The position numbers and the translations under genes were made by a program. Source: Lentisphaerae bacterium RIFOXYC12_FULL_60_16 (GTDB lineage Bacteria; Verrucomicrobiota; Kiritimatiellia; UBA8416; YA12-FULL-60-10). Taken from it: a DNA stretch of 35,836 nucleotides. The notes beneath the pieces were generated by a model, which worked only from the letters and a program-made list of their open reading frames with translations, did not search any database and was not told where the DNA came from. The stretch covers positions 2,218 to 38,053 of the forward strand of contig MHBQ01000071.1 in assembly GCA_001803315.1 (NCBI GenBank), given 5' to 3'. This document shows positions 7,742 through 16,749 of the stretch, piece after piece. Numbering within the stretch: position 1 is the first letter of the stretch; every line of letters starts with the position of its first letter.

Positions 7742-9112
7742 ATGACCAAGCTCTACTGGCTGATATTCAATATCCTCCCGATGATCGGGTTCTTCCTCGC
7801 GGTAATGCTGCTGGTCTACCAGAACCGCACCCAGCGATCGCCTTCCAGCACGGTGGCCTGGCTGCTGGCCATCCTGCTGGTCCCGTATGTCGGTGTGCCG
7901 GCCTATATCATCCTGGGCGGCCGGAAAATGAGACGCATGACCCGCATCAAGGGCTTCCTGACCGCTGACGCAGGCAGGACGGTGGAACCGTCGGCGGAGC
8001 AGGGGGTTCGCAGCATCTTCCCCTTGCGCAGCGGAAATGAGGCGTCGCTGCTGGCGACGGGCGAGCAAGCCTATGCGGCATTGATGGATCTTATCGAGCA
8101 GGCCCGGACGAGCATTGATGTCACCACCTTCTACCTGGGGAACGATAAGACCGGGAATTCCGTGCTGGCGGCCCTTGCGCGCAAGGCCGGGCAGGGTGTG
8201 CGGGTGCGGCTGCTGCTGGATGCGCTGGGATCATTCCGCACCTCGCGGAAGCAGGTGGCCCCCTTGCTGGCGAACGGGGGGAGCCTGGCTTATTTCATGC
8301 CGATGATGCACCTTCCATTCCGGGGGCGCGCGAACCTGCGCAACCACCGCAAGATGGTCATCGTGGACCGGGCCACCGCCTTGTTCGGCGGCATGAACAT
8401 CGCGCAGGAATACATGGGCCCAACCGTCGACAAACGCCGTTGGTATGACATGTCGATGATTGTGAAGGGACCGGTGGTGGCGGACCTGCACCAGGTATTC
8501 TGTTCGGACTGGCAGTTCGCCGCCGGGCAATCCACGGTACCGGAAGCCGGGCCCGGCCCGATAGCCGGCAATGCCGCCACGGCCTTGCAACTGGTGCCCA
8601 GTGGACCGGATGTTGACGGCGATCCGCTCTACGAGAGCATCCTCACGGCCCTGTTTACCGCCCGTCAACGCGTCTGGATCACAACGCCGTATTTCATCCC
8701 CGACGAGATGTTGCTCAAGGCGATCGGCATGGCGGCCAAGCGCGGCGTCGATGTGCGGATCGTGGTGCCGGAGGTTTCGAACCACCGGCTGGCCGACCTG
8801 GTACGGAGAAGCTATCTCCGGCAAATGCACGAAAGCGGGGCGGTGGTCTGCCAGTTCCAGCCCGGGGTGATGCACGGCAAGGTGATCCTGGTGGATACAA
8901 GCCTGTGCATCGTGGGTTCGATGAACATGGATGTCCGCAGTTTCTTTCTCAACTACGAGATTGCGATGTTCATCTATGATACGCGGTTGCTGAATGAACT
9001 GGAGCGGTGGATTGACGGACTCATCAGCCAGTCGTTCACGGGGATCCGGAAAACCAACGTGATGATTGAATTCCTCGAGGGGGTTGTGCGTCTGCTGTCG
9101 CCGTTGCTGTAG
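7742..9112 (+). CDS. cardiolipin synthase (phospholipase D family)
   Basis: A 456-residue membrane enzyme making cardiolipin from phosphatidylglycerol or a related donor. Residues 5-26 and 37-58 form two N-terminal transmembrane helices, typical of ClsA-type and Gram-positive synthases. The two catalytic HKD motifs are intact: H202-R-K204-x4-D209 and H378-G-K380-x4-D385, the second followed by the characteristic GSMNMD. The ATG at 7742 is one base after the stop of the EEP gene. A longer frame from 7559 overlaps that gene and lacks the transmembrane start. The combination of two TM helices (as in ClsA) with a YbhP-like neighbour (as in ClsB) is slightly unusual. Confidence 0.95.
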   Translation: MTKLYWLIFNILPMIGFFLAVMLLVYQNRTQRSPSSTVAWLLAILLVPYVGVPAYIILGGRKMRRMTRIKGFLTADAGRTVEPSAEQGVRSIFPLRSGNEASLLATGEQAYAALMDLIEQARTSIDVTTFYLGNDKTGNSVLAALARKAGQGVRVRLLLDALGSFRTSRKQVAPLLANGGSLAYFMPMMHLPFRGRANLRNHRKMVIVDRATALFGGMNIAQEYMGPTVDKRRWYDMSMIVKGPVVADLHQVFCSDWQFAAGQSTVPEAGPGPIAGNAATALQLVPSGPDVDGDPLYESILTALFTARQRVWITTPYFIPDEMLLKAIGMAAKRGVDVRIVVPEVSNHRLADLVRRSYLRQMHESGAVVCQFQPGVMHGKVILVDTSLCIVGSMNMDVRSFFLNYEIAMFIYDTRLLNELERWIDGLISQSFTGIRKTNVMIEFLEGVVRLLSPLL

Positions 9113-9176
9113 CGCAACGGAAGACGGCTCACCGCAAACCGCACGTGATACATCAGCCCGCAGGAAGATGAAAACG

Positions 9177-11318
9177 ATGACCATTCGCAAGCTTTCCGCC
9201 GGTTTGAGTTGCGTGGTTGTTTCGGCGATGCCGCTGTTGGCAGCGGCCGAAATGCCGGTTGCCGACTTTTACGTGTCCACCGCCGGCAACGATGCGTGGT
9301 CCGGCACCCTGACGGTTCCAAACCACGGCCTGACCGATGGTCCGTTTCAAACCCTGGAGAAAGCGCGGGATGCGCTCCGGAAGAGCCGGTCATCGGATCC
9401 CGTGCGTGGGGGCACGGTGGCCGTTCACGGCGGATTCTACCCGCTTTCAGGATCGTTGGAATTGGGGGTGCAGGATTCCGGTCATGCCCCCGGTGCGCCG
9501 GTTGTGTTCCGGGCGATTCCCGGTGAGCCGGTGATACTGGGCGGGAGCGTCGAGTTGCCGGCCGAAGCTTTCACCCGCGTGCCGGATGCCGGACTGGCGG
9601 AACGACTGGACCCGGCGGTACGGGGTCATGTCTTACAGGCGGTTTTGGGGAAGCTGGGGATCCAGACGCTGGGGTCGTATCCCGTCAAGCATGACGGTGG
9701 GCCGGCCGTGCCGGAACTCTTCTTCAATGAAACCCGCATGACCCTGGCCCGATGGCCTGACCGGGGCTGGACCCATATTGCCAGGATCGTGTCCACGGGA
9801 TCGGACTACACCGGGACGGAACCGGGCGTTTTCGAATACTCCGGCGACCGGCCCGCCCGCTGGAAGGTGGAGGATGGGGTCTGGTTGCACGGGTATTGGG
9901 CCTTTGATTGGAATGCGGAGATTCTCCAGGTACAGGCCATCGACCTTGCGACGCGACAGATCCGGTTTGTCCGGCAGGCGGTATACAGCGTCAAACAGGG
10001 GAATCCGTCCCCCCGCCGGTACTATGCCTTCAACGTGATCGAGGAACTGGATCAGCCGGGAGAATACTTCATCGACCGGAAGACCGGCACCCTGTACTTC
10101 TGGCCGCCGGCCCCGTTGGACGGCGCACGCATTACGCTGTCCATGCTGCGAGCCCCGGTTCTCTCGGTAAAGCAGGCCTCAAACCTGGTCGTGCACGGGT
10201 TTACCATCGACGCAACGATTGGCAACGGGATCGAGGTGCGGGACTCGCAGGCGGTCTCGATCCGGGCCTGCCAGGTCCGCAATGTGACGGATATCGGGAT
10301 CGTGGTTACGGGCGGGACATCCAACACGGTCGAAGCCTGCGACATCCATGATACCGGCAAGGGGGGGATTACGCTTTCCGGGGGGGACCGTAAGACGCTG
10401 AGGCCGGGTGGCCATGCGGCCGTCAACAACCACATCTGGCGTTTTGCGAGCCACAAGCTGACCTATTCGGATGCCCTGCGGCTCGAAGGGGTGGGGCACC
10501 GGGCCGCCCACAACCTGATCCACGACAGTCCGCACGAGGCGGTCCACCTTTCCGGCAACGACCATGTTTTTGAATACAACATCGTGCGCAACGTCTGTAC
10601 CGAAACCGACGACTGCGGCGCGCTTTACAAGGGCCGTAATCCATCCTGCCGCGGCAACATCATCCGGTACAATTTCTGGCATCACATTGGTGTCCACATG
10701 GGGCACGGCAACGCGGCCATCTACTTCGATGATGGTGACGGCGGTGACCGGGTCATCGGCAATGTCTTCTACCGTTGCGGCTCGCACGGCAAGACCTCGT
10801 CGTTTGGTTCCGTGTTCTCACATGGCGGCCACGAGAACCAGGCGGAAAACAATATCTTCATCGAATGCGCGCGCGCCCTCGGATCCTCACCCTGGAAAGA
10901 CGAACGCTGGATCTCGAAAGTGAAGGGCAATGAGAACCGGGAAGGGTGGAACTGGGCGGACAAGCTGCTTAAGGAAGTCGACATTACCCGGCCTCCCTAT
11001 ACGACCCGCTATCCGGAGCTGATCGGGTTCATGGATCCGGAACCCGGCAAGCCGCGGGTGAACCGCGCGCGACTCAACCTGATGGTCAAGTGCGGTGAAG
11101 TCTCCAGCGGGTCCTGGCAGTATGCGCCCCACGAGATGTGCGTCACGAATGCCGATCCGGGGTTTGTCAATGCCGCCGCCGGGGATTTCCGGCTGAAGCC
11201 GGAATCCGCCGTGTTCAAGCAATTGCCGGGCTTTCAGCCGATTCCGTTTGAGAAGATCGGCCTGTATGCCGACATCCTTCGTCCGGTGCCCCCGCGCGAA
11301 CCCTGGCCGGGGGAGTGA
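9177..11318 (+). CDS. exported right-handed parallel beta-helix protein (GH141/pectate-lyase-like)
   Basis: A 713-residue protein with a signal peptide (MTIRKLSAGLSCVV... to LLAAAE). The ATG at 9177 has AGGAAG nine bases upstream and is preferred to the ATG at 9168, which abuts it. The mature start FYVSTAGNDAWSG followed by DGPFQTLEKARDALR is typical of large beta-helix glycan-active proteins including GH141 members. The central part has repeated beta-helix rungs (HGFTIDATIGNGIEVRDSQ, VTGGTSNTVEACDIHDTG) and the conserved ETDDCGALYKGR and AAIYFDDGDGGDRVIGNVFY. It probably cleaves an extracellular polysaccharide, but hydrolase and lyase cannot be told apart here. It follows the cardiolipin synthase gene by 64 bp but is unlikely to be functionally linked. 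Confidence 0.85.
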   Translation: MTIRKLSAGLSCVVVSAMPLLAAAEMPVADFYVSTAGNDAWSGTLTVPNHGLTDGPFQTLEKARDALRKSRSSDPVRGGTVAVHGGFYPLSGSLELGVQDSGHAPGAPVVFRAIPGEPVILGGSVELPAEAFTRVPDAGLAERLDPAVRGHVLQAVLGKLGIQTLGSYPVKHDGGPAVPELFFNETRMTLARWPDRGWTHIARIVSTGSDYTGTEPGVFEYSGDRPARWKVEDGVWLHGYWAFDWNAEILQVQAIDLATRQIRFVRQAVYSVKQGNPSPRRYYAFNVIEELDQPGEYFIDRKTGTLYFWPPAPLDGARITLSMLRAPVLSVKQASNLVVHGFTIDATIGNGIEVRDSQAVSIRACQVRNVTDIGIVVTGGTSNTVEACDIHDTGKGGITLSGGDRKTLRPGGHAAVNNHIWRFASHKLTYSDALRLEGVGHRAAHNLIHDSPHEAVHLSGNDHVFEYNIVRNVCTETDDCGALYKGRNPSCRGNIIRYNFWHHIGVHMGHGNAAIYFDDGDGGDRVIGNVFYRCGSHGKTSSFGSVFSHGGHENQAENNIFIECARALGSSPWKDERWISKVKGNENREGWNWADKLLKEVDITRPPYTTRYPELIGFMDPEPGKPRVNRARLNLMVKCGEVSSGSWQYAPHEMCVTNADPGFVNAAAGDFRLKPESAVFKQLPGFQPIPFEKIGLYADILRPVPPREPWPGE

Positions 11319-11330
11319 CGGGACATACCG

Positions 11331-11530
11331 GGAACGGACGGGGACAGGCACCGATAACCATTGGTACCGGAACATTCAATATCGAACAAGGAACCCCGAA
11401 CGTACAAAGAGGGAAGCTGGACGTTGAACGTTCCTTGTTCGATGTTCAGTGGGAACGAGGCAGGAGATGAGGTGCCAGGTAGGAATAGATCGGAAAGGTT
11501 CTTGCCTGACACCAGACACCTGACACCTCA
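11331..11530. repeat. intergenic repeat cluster: GGGGACAGGCACC core, 14-bp inverted repeat, and ACCTGACACC hairpin
   Basis: After the beta-helix gene come three elements. GGACGGGGACAGGCACC lies at about 11337-11353. A perfect 14-bp inverted repeat (ATCGAACAAGGAAC at 11381-11394, GTTCCTTGTTCGAT at 11430-11443) encloses further GAACGT repeats. An inverted pair TGAGGTGCCAGGT (11468-11480) / ACCTGACACCTCA (11518-11530) follows. The last is related to the element at 12559-12631 on the other side of the Gfo/Idh gene. No gene is supported. Confidence 0.6.
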
Positions 11531-11547
11531 TACTCGCCTTTCGACTC

Positions 11548-12405
11548 CTATTGCTTGACCGGTGCGGTACGGCCGGATCGGATCGACCGGTCCAAGGCCT
11601 CCAGGATGGCGATCGGCGCCAGCATGCGGGCCTGGTTGTACGGTTCCCTGCCTGAACGGAACATCCGGGTGATGATCCGGGCTACCGGCAATCCCATCTG
11701 CTTGTCGAATACCACGGGTGCGTAGAACCCGCCCTTTGAGCCGACCGCAGCAATGGAGAAACCGTTAACAGCCGCCATGTTGATCGTCACGGTCAGCCCG
11801 CTACGATACCGCACGATTCCGTTGAAACGTCCTTCCTGCTTGATGGCCGTGGCATCACGGAGATCCGTACCAAAGAGTTCGCACATCAGGTCGGCCTGGT
11901 GGATTCCGTAAAAGAAAATACCGCCATACGGGCTGTTGGCATCGCCTGGGCCGGCCAGGTGCACGGTTTGGATATCACCGAGTTTCGCCAGTTCTTTCCG
12001 GAAAGCTCTTATGCAGGCCTGGTGGGGTACGGAACTCATGGTTGTCAGTACGGTCCGGCATGCCTTGCGATACGCCAGGAGGCGCTTTCCTTCCGCCACG
12101 GAAAGGGTGATGGGTTTGTCAACGAAGACCGGCACCCGGGCTTTCAGGAAGGGCTTTGCCGCGGCAACGTGATGGTTGCCGTTCCGGTGATCAATCATGA
12201 CGCAGTCCACCTTGCCGATCATGTCCTGCGGCCGTTTGACGATGTTCGGGATTTTCCCGCGTTCGGCGGCGATCCGGGCAAACTCGTCCGTCTCACCCCA
12301 GATGTGCGTGACCCGGAACCCGGGCACTTTCCTTGCCACGTTCATTTCTGCCGCCATACTCCACGAATGCGAATTTTCCGCTCCGACAATCCCCATCTTC
12401 ATCAT
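11548..12405 (-). CDS. Gfo/Idh/MocA family oxidoreductase
   Basis: A 285-residue NAD(P)-dependent dehydrogenase family member. The start at 12405 (MMKMGIVGAENSHSW) has AAGGAG seven bases upstream; 14 upstream codons have no ribosome site. The Rossmann start MKMGIVGAENSHSW has a variant of the usual G-x-G-x-x-G, with AENSH. The family segment VFVDKPITLSVAEGKRL has DKP instead of the common EKP; this lysine is normally catalytic. The family oxidises or reduces sugars and related alcohols. At 285 residues it is shorter than the usual 330-400, mostly in the C-terminal sheet. The gene is bracketed by two copies of the same hairpin repeat. Substrate unknown. Confidence 0.85.
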   Translation of the reverse strand: MMKMGIVGAENSHSWSMAAEMNVARKVPGFRVTHIWGETDEFARIAAERGKIPNIVKRPQDMIGKVDCVMIDHRNGNHHVAAAKPFLKARVPVFVDKPITLSVAEGKRLLAYRKACRTVLTTMSSVPHQACIRAFRKELAKLGDIQTVHLAGPGDANSPYGGIFFYGIHQADLMCELFGTDLRDATAIKQEGRFNGIVRYRSGLTVTINMAAVNGFSIAAVGSKGGFYAPVVFDKQMGLPVARIITRMFRSGREPYNQARMLAPIAILEALDRSIRSGRTAPVKQ

Positions 12406-12488
12406 GGTGGCACTCCTTTTCCTTACCAGACTCTTCCGAAAATCCATAGCAATGCCAAGGGAAATATCAAGGGACAGGGGGGGAGGGT

Positions 12489-12502
12489 GGAGAAGTGTTC
12501 AG
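12489..12502 (-). promoter_or_regulatory. CTGAACACTTCYC motif upstream of the Gfo/Idh gene
   Basis: On the minus strand CTGAACACTTCTCC lies 84 bases before the Gfo/Idh start and is followed by C-rich sequence. The same motif lies 33 bases before the PL22-like gene (26175-26188) and 87 bases before the GH4 gene (34001-34014). Here the CTGAACA part is doubled. It may be a shared operator or a dispersed repeat. Confidence 0.35.
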
Positions 12503-12558
12503 TGTTCAGATGGGGATAGTGTTCAGTCGCCGGAAAGTATGGTCTGATCTGAGACACC

Positions 12559-12631
12559 AGGTGTCGGGTTTCAGGTGAGATAACGTGCTTCCGACAACAC
12601 ATTCCGACCTGACACCCGAAACCTGACACCT
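12559..12631. repeat. AGGTGTC hairpin repeat
   Basis: Arms AGGTGTCGGGTTTCAGGTG (12559-12577) and its near-complement at 12613-12631 pair at 17 of 19 positions. The right arm and the element at 11505-11528 differ at only 2 of 24 positions in the same orientation. Both copies lie just outside the Gfo/Idh gene. The rest of the 285-bp gap (12406-12690) holds GTGTTCAG repeats and no gene. Confidence 0.6.
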
Positions 12632-12690
12632 CGTCTCTTGCATCGCTCCATCTGGCGTCTTTGCCACTGAATACTCGCCTCAACGGGTGT

Positions 12691-14541
12691 TTACCCGCCG
12701 GGTTCTCCCCGTGCTTCCAGTTCCTCCCAGCGGCGGTAGGCGGCTTCGAGTTCGGTGGCGATTTCAGCACTGCGTTCCCGGGCACGCGCAATGCTGTCGC
12801 CGGACTGGCGGTAGAAGGACGGGTCCGCCATGCGGCCCTGCCATTGGGCCTGTTCCTCTTCCAAGGCCTCGATCCGGCCGGGCAACACGGCGAGTTCCCG
12901 GCGTTCCCTCTCGTTGAGCCGCTTCCGTGCCGGCGGGGCGACGGTGCGGGCCGGCGCCCGGGTCGATACCGATACCGGTGCCGGGGCCAATGGCCTGAGA
13001 CGACTGCGTGCCCAGTCATCATATCCGCCGGCATATTCGTTGATGTACCAGCCCTGGCCGGGTTCGAGCCAGGGGTCCGACCGGCCCGGGGGATGCGGCT
13101 CAAAAGCCAGAATGCCGGTGACCACGTTGTTGAGGAACGCCCGGTCATGACTGACCACCAGGACGGTCCCGGTATAGGCGGCCAGTTGCTCCTCGAGGAG
13201 TTCCAGGGTGTCGAGGTCAAGATCGTTGGTCGGTTCGTCAAGGACCAGCAGGTTGGAGGGCTGGGCAAACAGGCGGGCAAGCAGGAGGCGGTTGCGTTCG
13301 CCGCCGGACAGGGAACTGACCGGCTGGCGGGCACGATCGGGCGGGAACAGGAAGTCACCAAGATACCCGATGATGTGGCGGCGCAACCCATTGATCATGA
13401 CAAATTCACGGCCGTTGGCGATGTTGTCCGCGAGGGAGAGGTTTTCTTCAAGGCGGGCACGGAGCTGGTCCGCGTAGGCGATCTGGAGATTGGTGCCGTG
13501 GGACACCGTTCCGGTCCGGTGGAAGGACCCGTCCACCGGGGCCTCGGGTTCGAGCAGGAGCCGGAGCAGGGTGGTTTTACCGCAGCCGTTCGGCCCGAGG
13601 ATGCCGACCCGGTCCCCGCGCATGATCACGGTGGTAAAATCCCGGATCAGGGACTGGTCCCCGAATCCGCAGGTGATGTGTTGGGTCTTGAGGACGATCT
13701 GGCCGGTCCGGTCGGCTTCCTGGATCGACAGATTGACGGCGCCGGACCGTTCGCGGCGTTGCCGGCGTTCCACGCGCAGGGCTTCCAGCGCGCGCAGGCG
13801 TCCCTGGTTGCGCACGGTGCGGGCGCGAACGCCCTGGCGACGCCAGGCCTCCTCCTTCGCGAGCCGCTTGTCGAGCGCCTCCTGCTGGCGGAGTTCGTCA
13901 TGCAGGGATTCCTCCTTGCGGCGGAGGAAGGTGTCGTAATCGCAATGCCAGTCGCTGAGCCTTCCCCGGTCAAGCTCGATGACCCGGGATGCCAGCCGCC
14001 GCAGGAAGGACCGGTCATGCGTCACGAACAGGAACGTGCGGCAGGTGCGGAGCAGGAATTCCTCGAGCCAGGCGACGGAATCGATGTCGAGATGGTTGGT
14101 GGGTTCGTCGAGCAGGACAATGTCCGGGTTGCCGATAAGGGCCCGTGCGAGCAGGACGCGGCGGCGGGTTCCACCGGACAGTGTCGCGAAGGAGGCGTCC
14201 GGATCGAGCTGGAGGCGGGTGAGGATCTGTTCCGCCTCGAGGTGCGCGTTGGGAAGGTTTTCGGAATCGTCACCGGGGCGGACAATGTCCCGGACCGGGC
14301 CTTCGAGGTGGGACGGAACCTGTTGGGGCAGCCGGCTCACACGGAGTGAGGCGGAATGGATGACCTGGCCGGTATCCGGGCGGGACTCGCCGGCGAGCAG
14401 GCGCAGGAGGGTGCTCTTGCCGGCGCCGTTGATGCCAAGCAGGCAGATCCGGTCACCCCGTTCGATGTGGAGTTCCACATCGTCCAGCAGGGGATGCCCG
14501 CCGTAACCGACCGTGACGTTTCGAAGACTGAGTAAAGCCAT
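12691..14541 (-). CDS. uup: ABC-F family ATPase Uup
   Basis: A 616-residue soluble protein with two ABC ATPase domains and no membrane segment. Domain 1 has Walker A GINGAGKST, signature LSGGTRRRV (a variant of LSGGE) and Walker B VLLDEPTNHLD. Domain 2 has Walker A GPNGCGKTT, signature LSGGERNR and LLVLDEPTNDLDLD. A basic linker lies between them. The C-terminal 80 residues (LNERERRELAVLPGRIEALE and on) are the coiled coil that marks Uup and binds DNA in E. coli. Uup affects transposon excision and ribosome function. Length and domain order match the family. The large open frame on the opposite strand is a shadow caused by high GC. Confidence 0.95.
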   Translation of the reverse strand: MALLSLRNVTVGYGGHPLLDDVELHIERGDRICLLGINGAGKSTLLRLLAGESRPDTGQVIHSASLRVSRLPQQVPSHLEGPVRDIVRPGDDSENLPNAHLEAEQILTRLQLDPDASFATLSGGTRRRVLLARALIGNPDIVLLDEPTNHLDIDSVAWLEEFLLRTCRTFLFVTHDRSFLRRLASRVIELDRGRLSDWHCDYDTFLRRKEESLHDELRQQEALDKRLAKEEAWRRQGVRARTVRNQGRLRALEALRVERRQRRERSGAVNLSIQEADRTGQIVLKTQHITCGFGDQSLIRDFTTVIMRGDRVGILGPNGCGKTTLLRLLLEPEAPVDGSFHRTGTVSHGTNLQIAYADQLRARLEENLSLADNIANGREFVMINGLRRHIIGYLGDFLFPPDRARQPVSSLSGGERNRLLLARLFAQPSNLLVLDEPTNDLDLDTLELLEEQLAAYTGTVLVVSHDRAFLNNVVTGILAFEPHPPGRSDPWLEPGQGWYINEYAGGYDDWARSRLRPLAPAPVSVSTRAPARTVAPPARKRLNERERRELAVLPGRIEALEEEQAQWQGRMADPSFYRQSGDSIARARERSAEIATELEAAYRRWEELEARGEPGG

Positions 14542-14661
14542 GGGACAATCCGGGTTAAGGAACCGGGGGGACTAGACTACAACCGGCCGCCGGGTGCAAG
14601 GGTCTTGTTATGCATTTACACGGCGGCAACGGTCTTCTACATTGACCGGAAAAGGTGCCCG

Positions 14662-16749
14662 ATGAAATCAAAGCCTGCTGCTGCCACCATGCATCGACCG
14701 GGAAAAACGACCCGGAAATCCAACGCGTGGATCGGCGACAGCATGATGAACCTGCTGGTGGACTATTATCCCGAGATCCAGTTCCGCCCCTACGGGACCG
14801 GCGCCACCGAGGCGAATGTCCTGCCGTTCCTCCAGCAGCTCCGGTTGGGGTATGTCTGCATCTATGCCAAGGGGCACAGCGGGTACACGACCTGGCGCAG
14901 TTCACTCAACACCCACCACAACATGCTCGGCCAGGACATGCCGGGCTTTTTCCGAGCCGTCACGCGCAAGGCGGGAACCCCGCTGGTCCTTTATTACAGC
15001 GGCCTGCTGGACGGCATTGCCGGGGAGCGGCATCCCGAGTGGCGGCAGTGGGGGCTGGACGGCAAGTCGTGCGAGGCCTGGTTCAGCGATTTCAAATGTT
15101 TCATCGCCTATTCCCTCTGTCCCCTGAGCGCGTATTGGGACGAGTGGGTCAGCGTCCATCTTCGTGAACTCATCACGCAGTATGATCCCGAGGGGATCTG
15201 GGTGGACGGCGACTGGCCGGGTCCCTGTTATTGCCCGCGCTGCCAGCAGCGGTTCCGGGCCGATACCGGCTGGAAGGAACCGTGGAGCGAGATCATCAAG
15301 CGGCCGGATTTTGCAGCGGAATATCCGAAGACGTGGAACCGGATCACGCACGACTGGCGGATGCGGTTCAACCGGTTCGTGAAATCCCTGAAACCCTCCT
15401 GCATCTACAGCGCCGGCAACGTCAGTCCGCGCCGTGAATTCCTCGCGCCCTTCGACTGGCGGAGCGGCGATTTCTTTTCGCCGGGATATTTTGACCTGCG
15501 TGACATGGCGCGGATGATGCGCTGGTATTCCACGCTGGGCGTGCCGTTCGACGCCTACGTGTGCGACACCAGTTTCACCCATGCCCGCAAGCACATACGG
15601 AGCCGCACCAAGACGCTGGACCGCATGCTGCAGGAATCGGCCACCGTGGCGGCGAATGGCGGCGCGGTCGGGTACTGGACCTATCCGCTGGGCAACGGCG
15701 CGTGGGTGCCGTCGCGCATGAGCAAGGCCGTTGCGGTGCGCCGCTTTCTTGCCGAACGCGAGGAGGTCTTCCTGCACACGCAGAGTGCCGCATGGGCGGC
15801 CATCCTCGTCAGCGATCCCGCCAGTCCGACGTTCGGGGGCAACAACACCGCCGGCGCGCACAAGGCGCTGGCCGCCCTGCACCGGTCCCCCGATCTCGTG
15901 GACGAGACGGGTATCCGGCCGGGCATGCCGTACCGGCTGATCGTGCTTCCGGAACAACCCTTCCTGGACAAGCGGACGGCCCGGATCCTGGACCGGTGGG
16001 TCCGCGCCGGGGGAACCCTGGTCTCCTCCGGCTGCAGCCTGAAGTCCCCGGAGCTGCAAAAATTACTGGGGGTGCGCCAGGTCGAGTTCGGGGCGGTGAA
16101 GGACGGGCATGTGTTGCCCCGGCACAGCGATGAGCCGACCGGTGTCGACAGCACGTGGGACCGGATCGAGTCCGGGGCGGAGACCCTGTACCCGCTGTAC
16201 CGGTCATGGGACCAGTTCAACTTCGAGAACCGGAACCTGCCGAACAACTGGCCGATGCACGGGCAGGTGGACGAGGAACATCCGGAACCGGCGGGGTTCC
16301 CCGCCGCCATCACCCGGCGGCTTGGCAAGGGGCGGCTGGTGCATATCGCGACCGACCTGTTTAGCCAGTACCGGACCCTGGGAGATCCGCAGATGCTGCG
16401 CTGGATGCGGGAGATCCTGGAATTCGCCGATCCGGTCCCGACGGTTGCCACTGATGCGCCGTCCTGGGTGGATATCACCCTGCGCCGCAAGGGCAGGGCC
16501 CTGTTCATGCATGTCGTGAACCAGAATCCCGGGCGGGACCTGTCGAAACTGAACACCGACGATACCTGGGTGGATGAGATTCCCGCCGTCGGCCCTTATC
16601 AATTCCGTCTCCAGTGTCCCCGTAAACCCGGCCGGGTCACGTGGGAACCGGGGCACCAGGCGGCGAGCAGTCCGTGGAACAAAGGAGTCCTGACCGTCAG
16701 CCTGCCATCGGTGCATATCCATACCTGCCTGCGCGTGGAGGTAAAATGA
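14662..16749 (+). CDS. GHL6-type putative glycosyl hydrolase with beta-galactosidase trimerisation-like domain
   Basis: A 695-residue protein. The ATG at 14662 follows AAAAGGTG; an upstream in-frame start at 14605 has no ribosome site. The N-terminal half is TIM-barrel-like, with a WVDGDWPGPCYCPRCQQRF segment holding a conserved acidic site and a CxC-xx-C group. The C-terminal half (LIVLPEQPFLDKRTARILDR, WVRAGGTLVSSG) matches the glutamine-amidotransferase-like trimerisation domain of GH42 beta-galactosidases. Such 'hypothetical glycosyl hydrolase 6' proteins are abundant in PVC bacteria. No signal peptide is seen. Its stop overlaps the start of the URO-D-like gene (ATGA), so the two are translationally coupled. 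The exact substrate is unknown. Confidence 0.8.
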   Translation: MKSKPAAATMHRPGKTTRKSNAWIGDSMMNLLVDYYPEIQFRPYGTGATEANVLPFLQQLRLGYVCIYAKGHSGYTTWRSSLNTHHNMLGQDMPGFFRAVTRKAGTPLVLYYSGLLDGIAGERHPEWRQWGLDGKSCEAWFSDFKCFIAYSLCPLSAYWDEWVSVHLRELITQYDPEGIWVDGDWPGPCYCPRCQQRFRADTGWKEPWSEIIKRPDFAAEYPKTWNRITHDWRMRFNRFVKSLKPSCIYSAGNVSPRREFLAPFDWRSGDFFSPGYFDLRDMARMMRWYSTLGVPFDAYVCDTSFTHARKHIRSRTKTLDRMLQESATVAANGGAVGYWTYPLGNGAWVPSRMSKAVAVRRFLAEREEVFLHTQSAAWAAILVSDPASPTFGGNNTAGAHKALAALHRSPDLVDETGIRPGMPYRLIVLPEQPFLDKRTARILDRWVRAGGTLVSSGCSLKSPELQKLLGVRQVEFGAVKDGHVLPRHSDEPTGVDSTWDRIESGAETLYPLYRSWDQFNFENRNLPNNWPMHGQVDEEHPEPAGFPAAITRRLGKGRLVHIATDLFSQYRTLGDPQMLRWMREILEFADPVPTVATDAPSWVDITLRRKGRALFMHVVNQNPGRDLSKLNTDDTWVDEIPAVGPYQFRLQCPRKPGRVTWEPGHQAASSPWNKGVLTVSLPSVHIHTCLRVEVK

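Noticed and set aside
9066-9176. Longer start for the beta-helix protein
   Set aside because: It overlaps the cardiolipin synthase gene and would bury the signal peptide.
12661-14349. 562-codon open frame on the plus strand
   Set aside because: It lies opposite uup, which has all expected motifs. The frame is an effect of high GC.
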